In this document: positions 8,529 to 16,452 of the stretch, piece by piece | Numbering within the stretch: the stretch's first letter is position 1 | How the letters are laid out: each line of letters starts with the position of its first letter | Source: an uncultured bacterium | GTDB taxonomy: Bacteria; Cyanobacteriota; Vampirovibrionia; Obscuribacterales; Obscuribacteraceae | Assembly: GCA_913063055.1 (NCBI GenBank) | Contig: CAJXZK010000003.1 | Location: 1 to 47,971, forward strand | Length of the DNA stretch: 47,971 bases | Direction of reading: 5' to 3' | The notes under the pieces: generated by a model | Told to the model about the DNA's origin: nothing | The model's input: only the letters and a program-made list of their open reading frames with translations | Database searches by the model: none | Made by a program: the position numbers and the translations under genes

Positions 8529-9626
8529 CTATTGCTTCATAAAATCGCGAATCAAGTTGTGGAATTGAAACACCCCGGCTTCCCAGGTTGGTGAATAGCG
8601 ACCGGTGTCGTAAAGCCTTGAGCGAATGCCTCTTTGCACTAGTTCGACAACTTCTTCGTCTTCAATCTCGGTTTGATTTATGTCTTTGGTGGAATAGTTG
8701 CCGAAGCGCTCTTCTCGCCAAACATAAGTGAGGAAGCGAATCTTGGTAGTGTTGTGGCTCTGTGGCATAACGATATTGACCGACAAGCCCCAGGGGTAAA
8801 AATTGAACATCATATTGGGGAAAAGCCAGTAGTAGAAGGCGGCAATTAGTTGACCGTGATCTGGTGATGATTCTGGCAGATCAAAGGCGTCTTCTGCTTT
8901 GGAAGCAACGCCAATTTGGACATTGCAATAGGGATGCAGGTCGGTATGGTAGGCCTTGGTATCAAGTAAGCTCACGAGGGAAGGATGGATGAAAGGAACG
9001 TGCAATCCTTCTAGATAGTTTTCGACATAGAGAGCCCAGTTAGCGTTGACGAAGTAGTCGCGCGATAGCTCTGGTGCGAATTTGAATTGATCTAAAGGCA
9101 AGAAGGCCAGGCGCTCTTTCATTTCTCCGATGAGCTGATCGAGTTCGATGGCTGGTTTTATTCCGGCGAATAACAAATTTCCCCAAGAACCAAGGGCGGC
9201 GTGGGGCAAATTGTCTGCTGCTGTGGGAAAGTCTTCTGCTCCTTCAAACCCTGGTGCTGACTGATATGTTCCGTCAGTGGCAAAGCGGCGACCGTGATAG
9301 CGGCAGCGAATAGAGCTATGCTGACAGTTTTCTTCAATCAGGATGCTGCCACGGTGCGTGCAAACATTGGAGAGGCAGTGCAGCTTTTGATTGTCTTGGG
9401 TGAGCAAGAGAGGCTCGTTGAGGCTGCCTTCAAGTAAAGTGATGGGTGCCATTGAGCCCGTTTGTGCTGGAGCGCCAAAAACCGTCTGGTTGGTGCCGAT
9501 AAACTGCCAGGAGCGAGCAAATATTTGCTCAAGGCTACGGTCATACTGGGCCGGGTCGAGATAAAAGTTCGAAGCCATTGTTCTGGCTCGCTCAACTGTC
9601 TCTTGGCGAATTTTCTGGCTAGTCAT
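8529..9626 (-). CDS. Rieske-type aromatic-ring-hydroxylating oxygenase, alpha subunit
   Basis: Terminal oxygenase component of 365 aa. Rieske [2Fe-2S] ligands are C89/H91 (CTHRG) and C108/H111 (CRYHG). The catalytic domain has the mononuclear-iron region NWALYVENYLEGLHVPFIHP and the C-terminal GRYSPTWEAG motif. This pattern is closest to choline/carnitine/glycine-betaine monooxygenase-type alpha subunits. No reductase or ferredoxin partner is adjacent, and the nearest ferredoxin gene is at 15.2 kb, so the electron donor is unknown. Start ATG has AGG seven bases upstream. The substrate cannot be assigned. Confidence 0.88.
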   Translation of the reverse strand: MTSQKIRQETVERARTMASNFYLDPAQYDRSLEQIFARSWQFIGTNQTVFGAPAQTGSMAPITLLEGSLNEPLLLTQDNQKLHCLSNVCTHRGSILIEENCQHSSIRCRYHGRRFATDGTYQSAPGFEGAEDFPTAADNLPHAALGSWGNLLFAGIKPAIELDQLIGEMKERLAFLPLDQFKFAPELSRDYFVNANWALYVENYLEGLHVPFIHPSLVSLLDTKAYHTDLHPYCNVQIGVASKAEDAFDLPESSPDHGQLIAAFYYWLFPNMMFNFYPWGLSVNIVMPQSHNTTKIRFLTYVWREERFGNYSTKDINQTEIEDEEVVELVQRGIRSRLYDTGRYSPTWEAGVFQFHNLIRDFMKQ

Positions 9627-9702
9627 CTATTTACCTGTTGCTTTTCATCTTGGTGAAGGGCAAGCTATTTTACCCTGATTGGCGCTTCTTGATCTTAATC
9701 AG

Positions 9703-10344
9703 TTATTTTCTGAATACCAGGCAATAGCTATGATCGTAGCCGTATCCGCAGTCGTCCGGCCAGGACATCACAATTTCACCGTCAAAGTGAAGCACCTCAG
9801 AAACCGCTCGGGCAATGTCCCAGGCTAGTGTTGTCACTGTGCCATCTTCGTGTTTTAGATTTGATACTTCAAGCACGGCCCGGCCATTGGGTTTGAGCTT
9901 ATCGGCCAATTGACCATAGATTTTAGTGAGATCGCTGAGGTAGGCGTTGTAGCCCCCGCCGTCTGGATCTAATAAGGTGGTGTAAGCGGTAAAGGGGTTC
10001 TCTTTGTGGTGTTTGCCCATATACGGCGGCGAAGTTATGGAAAAATCAAGGGCTGGAAGAGCTAGCGAATTTAGGGCTGTTGAGTCTCCATGCAAGGCCA
10101 GATGCGGATTTTCGAGAATAGATTGGACATATTGATGGCGCTTGCTATCAAATTCAACGCCGTAGCATGTGCGCTTCAGCCGTTCTGCCACCAGTAATGT
10201 CGTGCCGAAACCCATGAACGGGTCGAGGACCACGTCGCCTTCTTTGGTGAATTTTTGCAAGAAATGCTCAACCAGAGCCTCTGAATACCTCACGTCTTGA
10301 TTGGCAAACTCAGCTGGCAATTGTTTGCTATGGCTATTTGGCAA
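9703..10344 (-). CDS. DNA methyltransferase, N4-cytosine/N6-adenine type (orphan)
   Basis: Small S-adenosylmethionine-dependent amino-methyltransferase, 213 aa. SAM motif I, DPFMGFGTT (41-49), comes before catalytic motif IV, TSPPY (104-108). The S-PP-Y form is typical of N4-cytosine enzymes. An X-I-IV order is not the beta-class order (IV then I). No restriction endonuclease or specificity gene is adjacent, so it is either an orphan epigenetic enzyme or a member that methylates another substrate. The start shown is TTG without a clear ribosome site. An in-frame CTG at 10362 with AGGTGA just upstream is possible. Confidence 0.8.
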   Translation of the reverse strand: MPNSHSKQLPAEFANQDVRYSEALVEHFLQKFTKEGDVVLDPFMGFGTTLLVAERLKRTCYGVEFDSKRHQYVQSILENPHLALHGDSTALNSLALPALDFSITSPPYMGKHHKENPFTAYTTLLDPDGGGYNAYLSDLTKIYGQLADKLKPNGRAVLEVSNLKHEDGTVTTLAWDIARAVSEVLHFDGEIVMSWPDDCGYGYDHSYCLVFRK

Positions 10345-10443
10345 AGAAAGAAAGGTTTTCAGAAATCACCTATTTAAGTCGACTTGCCAGGCTTTCTTGG
10401 CTTTCCTGGCTAAGAATATGGCGAAAATCCCGTTTCCTTAAAA

Positions 10444-10459
10444 CTGAAGGATTCTTCAG
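10444..10459. other. Small hairpin in the gap upstream of the IPT/TIG gene
   Basis: CTGAAG and CTTCAG arms with a 4-nt loop, in the 226-bp gap between the divergent methyltransferase and IPT/TIG genes. No T-tract follows, so it is not a convincing terminator. Confidence 0.35.
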
Positions 10460-10570
10460 CTTTCACTAAGTCAAGAAAACTTTTGCTGGGGACGATCGCT
10501 TTTTCAGTTATAGGGAATTATTATAAGGTGCCAGAATCAAAGGCAACCATGAGCGACAAAAAGGTAAATA

Positions 10571-11611
10571 ATGCTCGACGATAAATTTATGCCAGTCAGA
10601 TCGGCTCTTTTAAAGAGTTTCAGTTTATTCGGTGCTCTCACTTTTGTGTGTGGCACTTTGATGGTTGGCCCTTTCAGCGCCCCGGCAAGTGCTAGCCATG
10701 GCCATCATTCGAGTAAGGGCGGCGCTGGCGCTAATGACAAGCTCGTTGTTGTCCATGAGTCGCGGCCCCACGTGGCCCGTGCCGGGGTGTGGCAGACCTA
10801 TCGCGATCATATTCATTTAAAGCCAGGCCAAGAAAGAAAACAATTGCTTTTGAAATTTAGCAACGGCGCCGAGGGGCGACCCAAGATGACAGACTTGCGC
10901 ATCTCACTAGCCGGAAAACCATTCGCCACTATCAAAGACTTTGATGAAGCGGGCAACCTCAGTCGCAGCCTAAACGGCGTGATTGGCCCTGGTGATACCA
11001 TTTTGACTAGCGAAGTATTCGGACCGTCCGGCGCCCGTCTTGTCTGGACACTGCTATCAGAGAAGCCAACCGTAACTTCCGTTCAGCCAAATCCTTACGG
11101 CCGCGATGACCTGTTAACTATTCAAGGAAGCAACTTCTCTGACAATAAGCATTCTCTGAAAGTTTCTATTGCTGGTAAGACCGCAGAAGTCGTCAGTGCT
11201 GGTACTAGCCAGTTGCAAATAAAGCTTCCTGGGCACATTCCTGCTGGTGACCAAGATTTAGTCGTGACCGTCGACTCGGCTAAGAGTAATGCATTCAAGA
11301 TTAAGGCACGGCCGAACATTTACTGGATCGACATCACCTCGCAGAGCCCGTCGCAGCCCGTGACGATTTTAGGCAGAGGTTTCTCTAAGGTGTTGGCAGA
11401 CAATGTCGTCATGGTTGGCCCGCACAAGGCCCGTGTCACTCATGCCACCGATGGTAGTATCACGTTCATCGTGCCTGAGATGCATTTTCCTCAGCATGGC
11501 CTGCCGCTGACTGTGATCTCTAACGGTGTCTCGTCCAAAGATGTACTGATTCTGGACGTGGATATAAGGGTGATACCAAACATTTTGGATGCACCTAAAA
11601 TCGTTAAATAA
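10571..11611 (+). CDS. Exported protein with two IPT/TIG immunoglobulin-like domains
   Basis: Secreted or periplasmic protein of 346 aa. The N-terminus has a signal peptide (hydrophobic FSLFGALTFVCGTLMVG, likely cleavage near ASAS). A beta-rich region (about 55-155) precedes two IPT/TIG domains: about 157-245 (PTVTSVQPNPYGRDDLLTIQG) and about 246-340 (IYWIDITSQSPSQPVTILG). IPT/TIG folds usually act in adhesion or carbohydrate or protein binding at the surface. No anchor motif is seen. AAGG lies about eight bases upstream of the ATG. It stands alone, divergent from the methyltransferase. Confidence 0.85.
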   Translation: MLDDKFMPVRSALLKSFSLFGALTFVCGTLMVGPFSAPASASHGHHSSKGGAGANDKLVVVHESRPHVARAGVWQTYRDHIHLKPGQERKQLLLKFSNGAEGRPKMTDLRISLAGKPFATIKDFDEAGNLSRSLNGVIGPGDTILTSEVFGPSGARLVWTLLSEKPTVTSVQPNPYGRDDLLTIQGSNFSDNKHSLKVSIAGKTAEVVSAGTSQLQIKLPGHIPAGDQDLVVTVDSAKSNAFKIKARPNIYWIDITSQSPSQPVTILGRGFSKVLADNVVMVGPHKARVTHATDGSITFIVPEMHFPQHGLPLTVISNGVSSKDVLILDVDIRVIPNILDAPKIVK

Positions 11612-11674
11612 AGCGGCAGCTCAGTTGCTTCAGCAGTTTAAAGCATCAGATTGGTGCCTGACTTTGCTGCGAGC

Positions 11675-12373
11675 TTACTTAATGAATTTCTCGATCTTCT
11701 GATCGTATTCTTTTTGCACGGCAGCACGAGTCTCAGGGTCTAGATCGTAAAATACCGTACCATCTGGTCTGACATACTTGTGAGTAGTTTCGCCGCTGCC
11801 ATTGCCCTTTTCCATGCGTTCTTTGCATTCGGCTCGCAGTTCAGCAATTTCCTGATTGGCTTTGTCCATAATTATTTTCTTGCGTCTGGCGGCATCGCCA
11901 GATTGACCGCTGTCTGCTCCAGCATCGCTGCTTGCTGATACTGCAGGCGAGCTTGACGCTGAAGAGGAGCTAGAAGCTGAACTAGAAGCGGAACTAGATG
12001 AGGAGCCGCTTCTGGCGCTGCCGAGTTTGCCTAAAATTGTCTGGCAATAGCCGGCGGTGGTGGCGTCAGGGTGGGCGTCGAGGCAGGCCTGGTACTCTTG
12101 TTTGGCTTGAGCCGATTGGCCGCTGCTCATGAGAATATTGCCAAGGTAATAGTGTGCCTGGGCGAAGTTTGGATAGGCTTTGACAACTTTTTCAAAGCTA
12201 ACTTTGGCTCCTTTATAGTCTTTGGCGGCATATTGCTTGCAGCCAACTTCAAAATCGCCGGCCTGAGCCGGTGGGGCGACAACTAATGCGGCTAAATTCA
12301 GTGCGCCCGAGCTCAGCGCGGTTAGAGCTACTTTGGCTGCTGTGGGCTGATTTAGTAGTTGCTTCATTTTCAA
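11675..12373 (-). CDS. Exported TPR protein with Ser-rich linker
   Basis: 232-aa secreted protein. The signal peptide ends near PPAQAGD. Two TPR-like helix pairs follow (KQYAAKDYKGAKVSFEKVVK and AQAHYYLGNILMSSGQSAQA), then an almost pure Ser/Ala stretch of about 35 residues and a charged helical C-terminus. TPRs are protein-binding scaffolds, and the linker probably separates the TPR head from the tail. The gene follows the LRR protein gene with a 30-bp gap and is probably in the same transcript. The partner is unknown. Confidence 0.8.
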   Translation of the reverse strand: MKMKQLLNQPTAAKVALTALSSGALNLAALVVAPPAQAGDFEVGCKQYAAKDYKGAKVSFEKVVKAYPNFAQAHYYLGNILMSSGQSAQAKQEYQACLDAHPDATTAGYCQTILGKLGSARSGSSSSSASSSASSSSSASSSPAVSASSDAGADSGQSGDAARRKKIIMDKANQEIAELRAECKERMEKGNGSGETTHKYVRPDGTVFYDLDPETRAAVQKEYDQKIEKFIK

Positions 12374-12403
12374 TTCTTCTTCTCTTTTGGTTCTTGACGT
12401 TAT

Positions 12404-13384
12404 TTACTGAAAGGCTGCTTGGTAGTCATTGAAAAGCTCTTTTTTCATATTCTCAAAATCAATTTGGAGCTTTGGGAAGGCTTTGTTTAGGGCTGCAACA
12501 TCCTGACTTTTGGCTTGTTTTGGTTCGATTCGCAACCTGGCTAGTGGCAATCCCTTTAGCGCTAAAATTCCTTTGGCGTTGATGGCTGTAAAGGGCAGTT
12601 GCATTATTGCTAGTTCTTTTAGGGGCTTGAGCTGAGCGATTCCGGCGTTGGTCAAATCATTGTTGTCACTAATATCTAAGTAGCGCAGGTGCGAGCAAGC
12701 GGCTATAGCGGCCATATCGCTATCGCGCAGGTGATTGGAATTGAGAGTGAGACTTTGCAAATTGGGAAATTTCTTCAGCTCTTGCAGGTATTGTTTTTGC
12801 AGGTCGTTGTGACCAAGCTTGAGGTTGCGAATACTTTTATTGCTGGAGAGTTTGGCTAAAAATTTGCCTTGGATGCGGGTGCGGTCAACAATAAGTGTTT
12901 CAAGATTTTGTAGAGGTGCTAGCTTGGCAATGGTTTCATCAGTAACTTCAGTGCCAGTTAATTCTAAGCGTTTTAGGCCAGTGAAGCGCAATAATTTTAG
13001 AATTTCATTTTCGTCAAATATATTGTTGCTCAGTGTAATGCTGGTAACCGCTTCGGCCGGTAGGGTGCAGATTACATCGACTGGCTTTTCCAGGCCCATG
13101 AAATCGGTTGCTATAAAGCAGATGCCCTTGCCTTTTGCCAGACGCACTGTGCCGTTAGCTTCAGCAAACTTTTTTGTGGGAACATGTTTTCCACTGTAGT
13201 CGGCGCCAGCCTCAGCAACTCCTACGGTGCCGATTTTTCCCCGGGCGGGAAAGTGCAAGACATAGAGACCTTCTTGCGTTTGCTTAGAGCTGCTGCTTGG
13301 CGCCGCGTTGACAGAGGCAGAGCCGACAGCCAGGACTAATGCTGCCAACGGGGCTGCTATGTAGTTGACAATATTTCGCTTCAT
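12404..13384 (-). CDS. Exported leucine-rich-repeat protein
   Basis: About 326 aa from ATG 13384, preferred because GAGG lies ten bases upstream and the signal peptide (MKRNIVNYIAAPLAALVLAVG, cleavage near VNAAP) begins there. The track start is nine residues longer. At least seven LRRs run from about residue 125 to 300, for example LKRLELTGTEVTDETIAKL and NLQSLTLNSNHLRDSDMAAI, resembling the cysteine-free or RNase-inhibitor-like LRR type. It probably binds proteins outside the cytoplasm. It is upstream of, and probably co-transcribed with, the exported TPR gene. Confidence 0.83.
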   Translation of the reverse strand: MKRNIVNYIAAPLAALVLAVGSASVNAAPSSSSKQTQEGLYVLHFPARGKIGTVGVAEAGADYSGKHVPTKKFAEANGTVRLAKGKGICFIATDFMGLEKPVDVICTLPAEAVTSITLSNNIFDENEILKLLRFTGLKRLELTGTEVTDETIAKLAPLQNLETLIVDRTRIQGKFLAKLSSNKSIRNLKLGHNDLQKQYLQELKKFPNLQSLTLNSNHLRDSDMAAIAACSHLRYLDISDNNDLTNAGIAQLKPLKELAIMQLPFTAINAKGILALKGLPLARLRIEPKQAKSQDVAALNKAFPKLQIDFENMKKELFNDYQAAFQ

Positions 13385-13482
13385 AGCTATGGCGCCTCTG
13401 GTGCTTGTCAATTATAGTCGCTCGCCGCTGGCAGAGATTGTTTTTTGCTAATTGCTTGTTGGCAACTCTGCCTGATCTAAAG

Positions 13483-13542
13483 CGGTCTTTTATAAATCGG
13501 TCTTTCATAAATCAGCCTTTTGTAAATCAGTCTTTTGGCTGA
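13483..13542. repeat. 15-bp tandem repeat, about four copies
   Basis: Units cggtcttttataaat, cggtctttcataaat, cagccttttgtaaat and a diverged cagtcttttggctga, in the gap between the divergent LRR and PaaA-like genes. Part of the window-wide short-period repeat pattern. Confidence 0.85.
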
Positions 13543-13643
13543 ACCTTGATTGCCCCTCCGGCTGATGCCGAATCTCTTCAGACCTGAAACCATTGCAGAA
13601 TAATTTACTTTTTCATCACCTCAAAAGGGCGGGAGTATTGACC

Positions 13644-14453
13644 ATGCAAACTTACGATGCAGGCGACAAGTTGCCAGATGAATATAAGGCTGCCCTGATT
13701 GACCTCCTATCGTTTCAAGCTGACTCTGAATTTGCCGGCGGGCAGCGCGTGGAAGAAAACATGAAGTACGCCACTCGACCCGAAGAAGCTTATCGACTGG
13801 CCAAGAAGGTGATGGAAGAGATTGGCCATGGTTGGTACTGCTGGGAAATTCTTGCCCCTTTGGGAATTGACGTGAACGCCAGGGTGATGCACTTAGTGCA
13901 GAATCGCGACAATCCAGATCCCAAGCAAGTGCGTGTTATTAATGGTTTTCGTAAAGAGAACTGGGCCCCCATGTTTGAGTGTTGGGCTGACGTAGCAATG
14001 TTCTCCACTGCTGTCACCCCGGCTGCTGTAGCATTCCTCGGACAGTATCGCCAATCAAGCTATTTGCCCTGGGCTAAAGTATCTGAGCGCATTTGGGCCG
14101 AAGAAAAAGGACATTTAGCATTTGGCGTTTGGGCTTCTAAGCGTGTGCTAGAGCTCGATGGTGAAAAAGGTCGCGAGCAGCTGCAAGGAGCTGTGGCCAA
14201 ATTTATGCAAATTGGTCTCGGTTTTGCTGGACGTCCTGCTGACGATAGTGAGCACTTTGCCCGCTACTTCGAATATGGTTTGAAGATCAAGACCGCACAA
14301 CAAATTCAAGATGAGTATATGGAAGTCGTGGAAAAACGACTGAAAGAAATTGGTCTGGAAATGCCTAAAGACGTGCAGCCTAACTATGATATGCGTATGG
14401 GCTACGCTCAATCTAAGCCGCTTTCGGCTGCTGGTAGCAAGGGCGGGAAATAG
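13644..14453 (+). CDS. PaaA-like ferritin-fold diiron oxygenase subunit
   Basis: Catalytic-type subunit related to phenylacetyl-CoA epoxidase PaaA. From ATG 13644 (GGGAG eight bases upstream; the track start is 17 residues longer) the protein has 269 aa. Candidate diiron ligands are E29, E59/H62 in EEIGHGWYCW, D116 in WADVAMF, and E154/H157 in EEKGHLAFG. That is the E...ExxH...D/E...ExxH pattern of four-helix diiron proteins, and the segments align by eye with PaaA's DEAGHGLY, WADVG and KEESFH. It is the first gene of a tight operon with a second ferritin-like subunit and a ferredoxin. The rest of the paa pathway (PaaB, D, E, K) is not in the window, so the substrate is open. Confidence 0.8.
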   Translation: MQTYDAGDKLPDEYKAALIDLLSFQADSEFAGGQRVEENMKYATRPEEAYRLAKKVMEEIGHGWYCWEILAPLGIDVNARVMHLVQNRDNPDPKQVRVINGFRKENWAPMFECWADVAMFSTAVTPAAVAFLGQYRQSSYLPWAKVSERIWAEEKGHLAFGVWASKRVLELDGEKGREQLQGAVAKFMQIGLGFAGRPADDSEHFARYFEYGLKIKTAQQIQDEYMEVVEKRLKEIGLEMPKDVQPNYDMRMGYAQSKPLSAAGSKGGK

Positions 14454-14456
14454 ACC

Positions 14457-15239
14457 ATGACAGCCCAAAGCCTAGGTGCACAACTAAGTGCTGAAGATAC
14501 ACTTTTGCTTGAGCAGATTGAGAATGGTGGCACCATTAGTTGCTGGCAAGAAGCTGGTGGTCGCTTTAAAGAGCTGGCCACCGGCATTCTTTTGCAGTTT
14601 GCCGATTCTCAAATGGCTGGAGCTGCTGGCTTCGCGCCCTATATAAATAAGGCCACCACAATTGAAGACCGGCTCAATATGAGCACCATGGTCTCGCAAA
14701 AGTTGAGCATGGCGAAGGAGAGCTATGAGGTCATTAGCGGCTTGAATTTCAATGTCGAGCGTTACCTTAGCAGCCATTGCTTTGAGTCCCGGGTGCTAAG
14801 AGACTCCTTCTTGGGCTTCTCTCGCTCGTCGGCTGATAAGCGCCTCAATGCTCTTCTTTACCCCTTAGAAGGCTTTGAAGACATGCTCGTCTTTACCTAC
14901 CTGCTTGGGGTCATGGCACGTTTGATGTTAGGCGAATTTGCTGATGCCAAGTTCATTCCCCTAAAAGAGTTGGCTTGTAGCTGTTTGCCTCTCGAAACGG
15001 CCCACGCCAATTTCGCCCTCTTGGCCTTGCGGCGCAAGGCCGAGTCTCACAGGAAGCAAATCGAGCTTTCTTACAAATACTGGTACCCTCGGGTAGAAAC
15101 CTCGGCTGGTCCTACTGATTCGCTGCGCAATCATTGGCACAAACGCTTTGGTTTGAAGCACTCTGCAAATTTGGAAATCAAAGAGGAGTGGAAGAAGGAA
15201 GTAAACCTTGAACTGAAGAAGCTTGCACTAGAGCTATGA
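14457..15239 (+). CDS. PaaC-like ferritin-fold subunit, ligand-degenerate
   Basis: 260-aa helical protein starting 3 bp after the preceding stop. Its pattern (LLQFADSQMAGAAGF early, ETAHANFALLAL late) follows the same helical layout as the PaaA-like neighbour. Only one ExxH remains: the first is replaced (QKLSMA region) and the helix-A Glu appears as Asp. It therefore probably has no complete diiron site and acts as a structural partner, as PaaC does for PaaA. The family assignment is by pattern and operon context, and is less certain than for the neighbour. Confidence 0.65.
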   Translation: MTAQSLGAQLSAEDTLLLEQIENGGTISCWQEAGGRFKELATGILLQFADSQMAGAAGFAPYINKATTIEDRLNMSTMVSQKLSMAKESYEVISGLNFNVERYLSSHCFESRVLRDSFLGFSRSSADKRLNALLYPLEGFEDMLVFTYLLGVMARLMLGEFADAKFIPLKELACSCLPLETAHANFALLALRRKAESHRKQIELSYKYWYPRVETSAGPTDSLRNHWHKRFGLKHSANLEIKEEWKKEVNLELKKLALEL

Positions 15240-15481
15240 GGCAGCATGTTACCGACCCAGAAATCTGTATTGGTTGCTCGGCCTGCGAACTAGCATGCCC
15301 ACTTAAGGCAATCAAATCTATTCTTGGTCGTTACTGCGTAGATGCTTCTGTCTGCGAGGGTTGCGGCAAGTGTATTGAGGAGTGTCCAACTTCTGCCGCT
15401 GATTGTTTTATCGAAGTGGCTGAGCCGTATTCGCAAGACCAGCAGTCGCAGTGGACGAGTCTGCCATTGATAGACACATAG
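15236..15481 (+). CDS. 2x[4Fe-4S] ferredoxin
   Basis: 81-aa bacterial-type ferredoxin with two clusters: C11/C14/C17 with C21P, and C40/C43/C46 with C50P. The start ATG overlaps the previous stop (ATGA), indicating translational coupling. In this operon it is the natural electron donor for the PaaA-like oxygenase, replacing the [2Fe-2S]/FAD reductase PaaE used by the classic enzyme. BoxA of benzoyl-CoA epoxidase also carries such clusters but fused to a reductase, which is absent here. Confidence 0.92.
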   Translation: MRQHVTDPEICIGCSACELACPLKAIKSILGRYCVDASVCEGCGKCIEECPTSAADCFIEVAEPYSQDQQSQWTSLPLIDT

Positions 15482-15525
15482 ATAGATAACTACATAGCAG
15501 GTTTCCGAATTGCGTTTTCAGATCT

Positions 15526-15559
15526 GTCCGATTTTCGGCCAAAAATCGGACCATTTTTT
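15526..15559 (+). terminator. Rho-independent terminator of the PaaA-like operon
   Basis: A perfect 10-bp stem (gtccgatttt paired with aaaatcggac) with a 6-nt loop, followed by ca and then six T. It lies 45 bp after the ferredoxin stop. Confidence 0.85.
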
Positions 15560-15585
15560 CAATGGCAAGTGATAAACGCGGGCTG

Positions 15586-15649
15586 ATTGCCTGTGTATCT
15601 TATTGCCTGTGTATCTTATTGTCTGTATATCTGATCACCTGTTTGTGCG
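15586..15649. repeat. 16-bp tandem repeat, about four copies
   Basis: Two identical units attgcctgtgtatctt, a close third (attgtctgtatatctg) and a diverged fourth, between the ferredoxin terminator and the inverted repeat at 15653. The period is not a multiple of three, and the region has no ORF. Confidence 0.85.
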
Positions 15650-15652
15650 TGG

Positions 15653-15694
15653 CCAATACTGTCATTTTTTTTGCAAAAAATCTGACAGTATTGG
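15653..15694. repeat. 42-bp near-perfect inverted repeat
   Basis: Twelve-base arms ccaatactgtca and tgacagtattgg match exactly and enclose an A/T palindrome (ttttttgcaaaaaa). The whole element could fold as one long hairpin. It lies 68 bp before ATG 15762 of the DinB-like gene, so it could be an operator, a bidirectional terminator or attenuator, or the remnant of a small mobile repeat. Confidence 0.8.
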
Positions 15695-15761
15695 AATGTT
15701 GAAAAGTGAGTGTGTTCTAGTTGAAGCCAAACCTGTATAGTTGCTTTTGCTGGATTCAAAG

Positions 15762-16385
15762 ATGTTTTCTTTTAAGGATGCTTTCAAAGTGCAGGAAGGC
15801 GAGTTAATCAAAATACCAAAGCTGGATGCGCCAGGGGCTGGCCTGCCATTCTTTGAGATGTTTTTGCAGAAGGTTGTGATTTTTCCAATGCTCTGTAAGA
15901 TAACTACTTTTGATAGCGCCATTCGAATTTTTGAGAAAGAATCAAAGCTGTTGTTGCGCGAAGTGGCACTTATACCTGTGCCTCTGCGAGATAAACGCAT
16001 TTTGGTGCCCCGGCTGCCCGCCATTGAGGATAGCTCTCGCTTTTGGTCAGCGGCGATGGTACTTGAGCACTTAATTATTGTCGGCAGTCAAATCAAGATA
16101 GTGGCGCAACATCTTGCTCGCGGTGAAACGCCTCCAGGTGTAGCTGATGTAGCGGCGGTGAAGCCGCCAGGAGACCTAGCTGGCCCAGTCTGTATTGAAC
16201 AATTCAAAATTTATAGCGATGACTTTCTCAAGACTGTGCGCTCACTGCGCGGTGATCAATGGGCCACTGCTACTTTTAATCATCCCTGGTTTGGGCCCCT
16301 GACTTTGCATAAATGGATGTGCCTGGCAGCAATTCACCAGCGTATTCATCGCCGCCAAATAGAAGCCATAATCAGACTGCTCTAA
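15762..16385 (+). CDS. DinB-superfamily / DUF1569-like protein
   Basis: About 207 aa from ATG 15762. The track uses TTG 15741, which has no better ribosome site. The C-terminal half carries the DinB-like layout: an early His in the helix AAMVLEHLIIVGSQ and a final HPWFGPLTLHKWMCLAAIHQ with RIHRRQ, giving three candidate metal-binding His residues. This family forms four-helix bundles and includes thiol-transferases (bacillithiol or mycothiol-dependent), but most members are uncharacterised. Monocistronic, with a possible hairpin directly after the stop. Confidence 0.7.
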   Translation: MFSFKDAFKVQEGELIKIPKLDAPGAGLPFFEMFLQKVVIFPMLCKITTFDSAIRIFEKESKLLLREVALIPVPLRDKRILVPRLPAIEDSSRFWSAAMVLEHLIIVGSQIKIVAQHLARGETPPGVADVAAVKPPGDLAGPVCIEQFKIYSDDFLKTVRSLRGDQWATATFNHPWFGPLTLHKWMCLAAIHQRIHRRQIEAIIRLL

Positions 16386-16411
16386 ACAATTCGCAAGTGA
16401 GGGCGAATTGT
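16386..16411. other. Hairpin between convergent genes
   Basis: A perfect 9-bp stem (acaattcgc with gcgaattgt) and an 8-nt loop immediately after the DinB-like stop and before the convergent SDR gene. No T-run follows on either strand, so a terminator role is only possible. Confidence 0.5.
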
Positions 16412-16452
16412 ACAAAGTGATATTTAATTGGCAATGTATTTACTTGATGCTT

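Noticed and set aside
9703-10344. Complete restriction-modification system
   Set aside because: No endonuclease or specificity gene on either side. Neighbours are a Rieske oxygenase and an IPT/TIG protein.
13483-13542. CRISPR array
   Set aside because: Repeats are 15 bp with no spacers. They are plain tandem repeats. No cas genes in the window.
13644-15481. Complete phenylacetate degradation cluster
   Set aside because: Only two ferritin-like subunits and a ferredoxin are present. The other paa genes are absent from the window.
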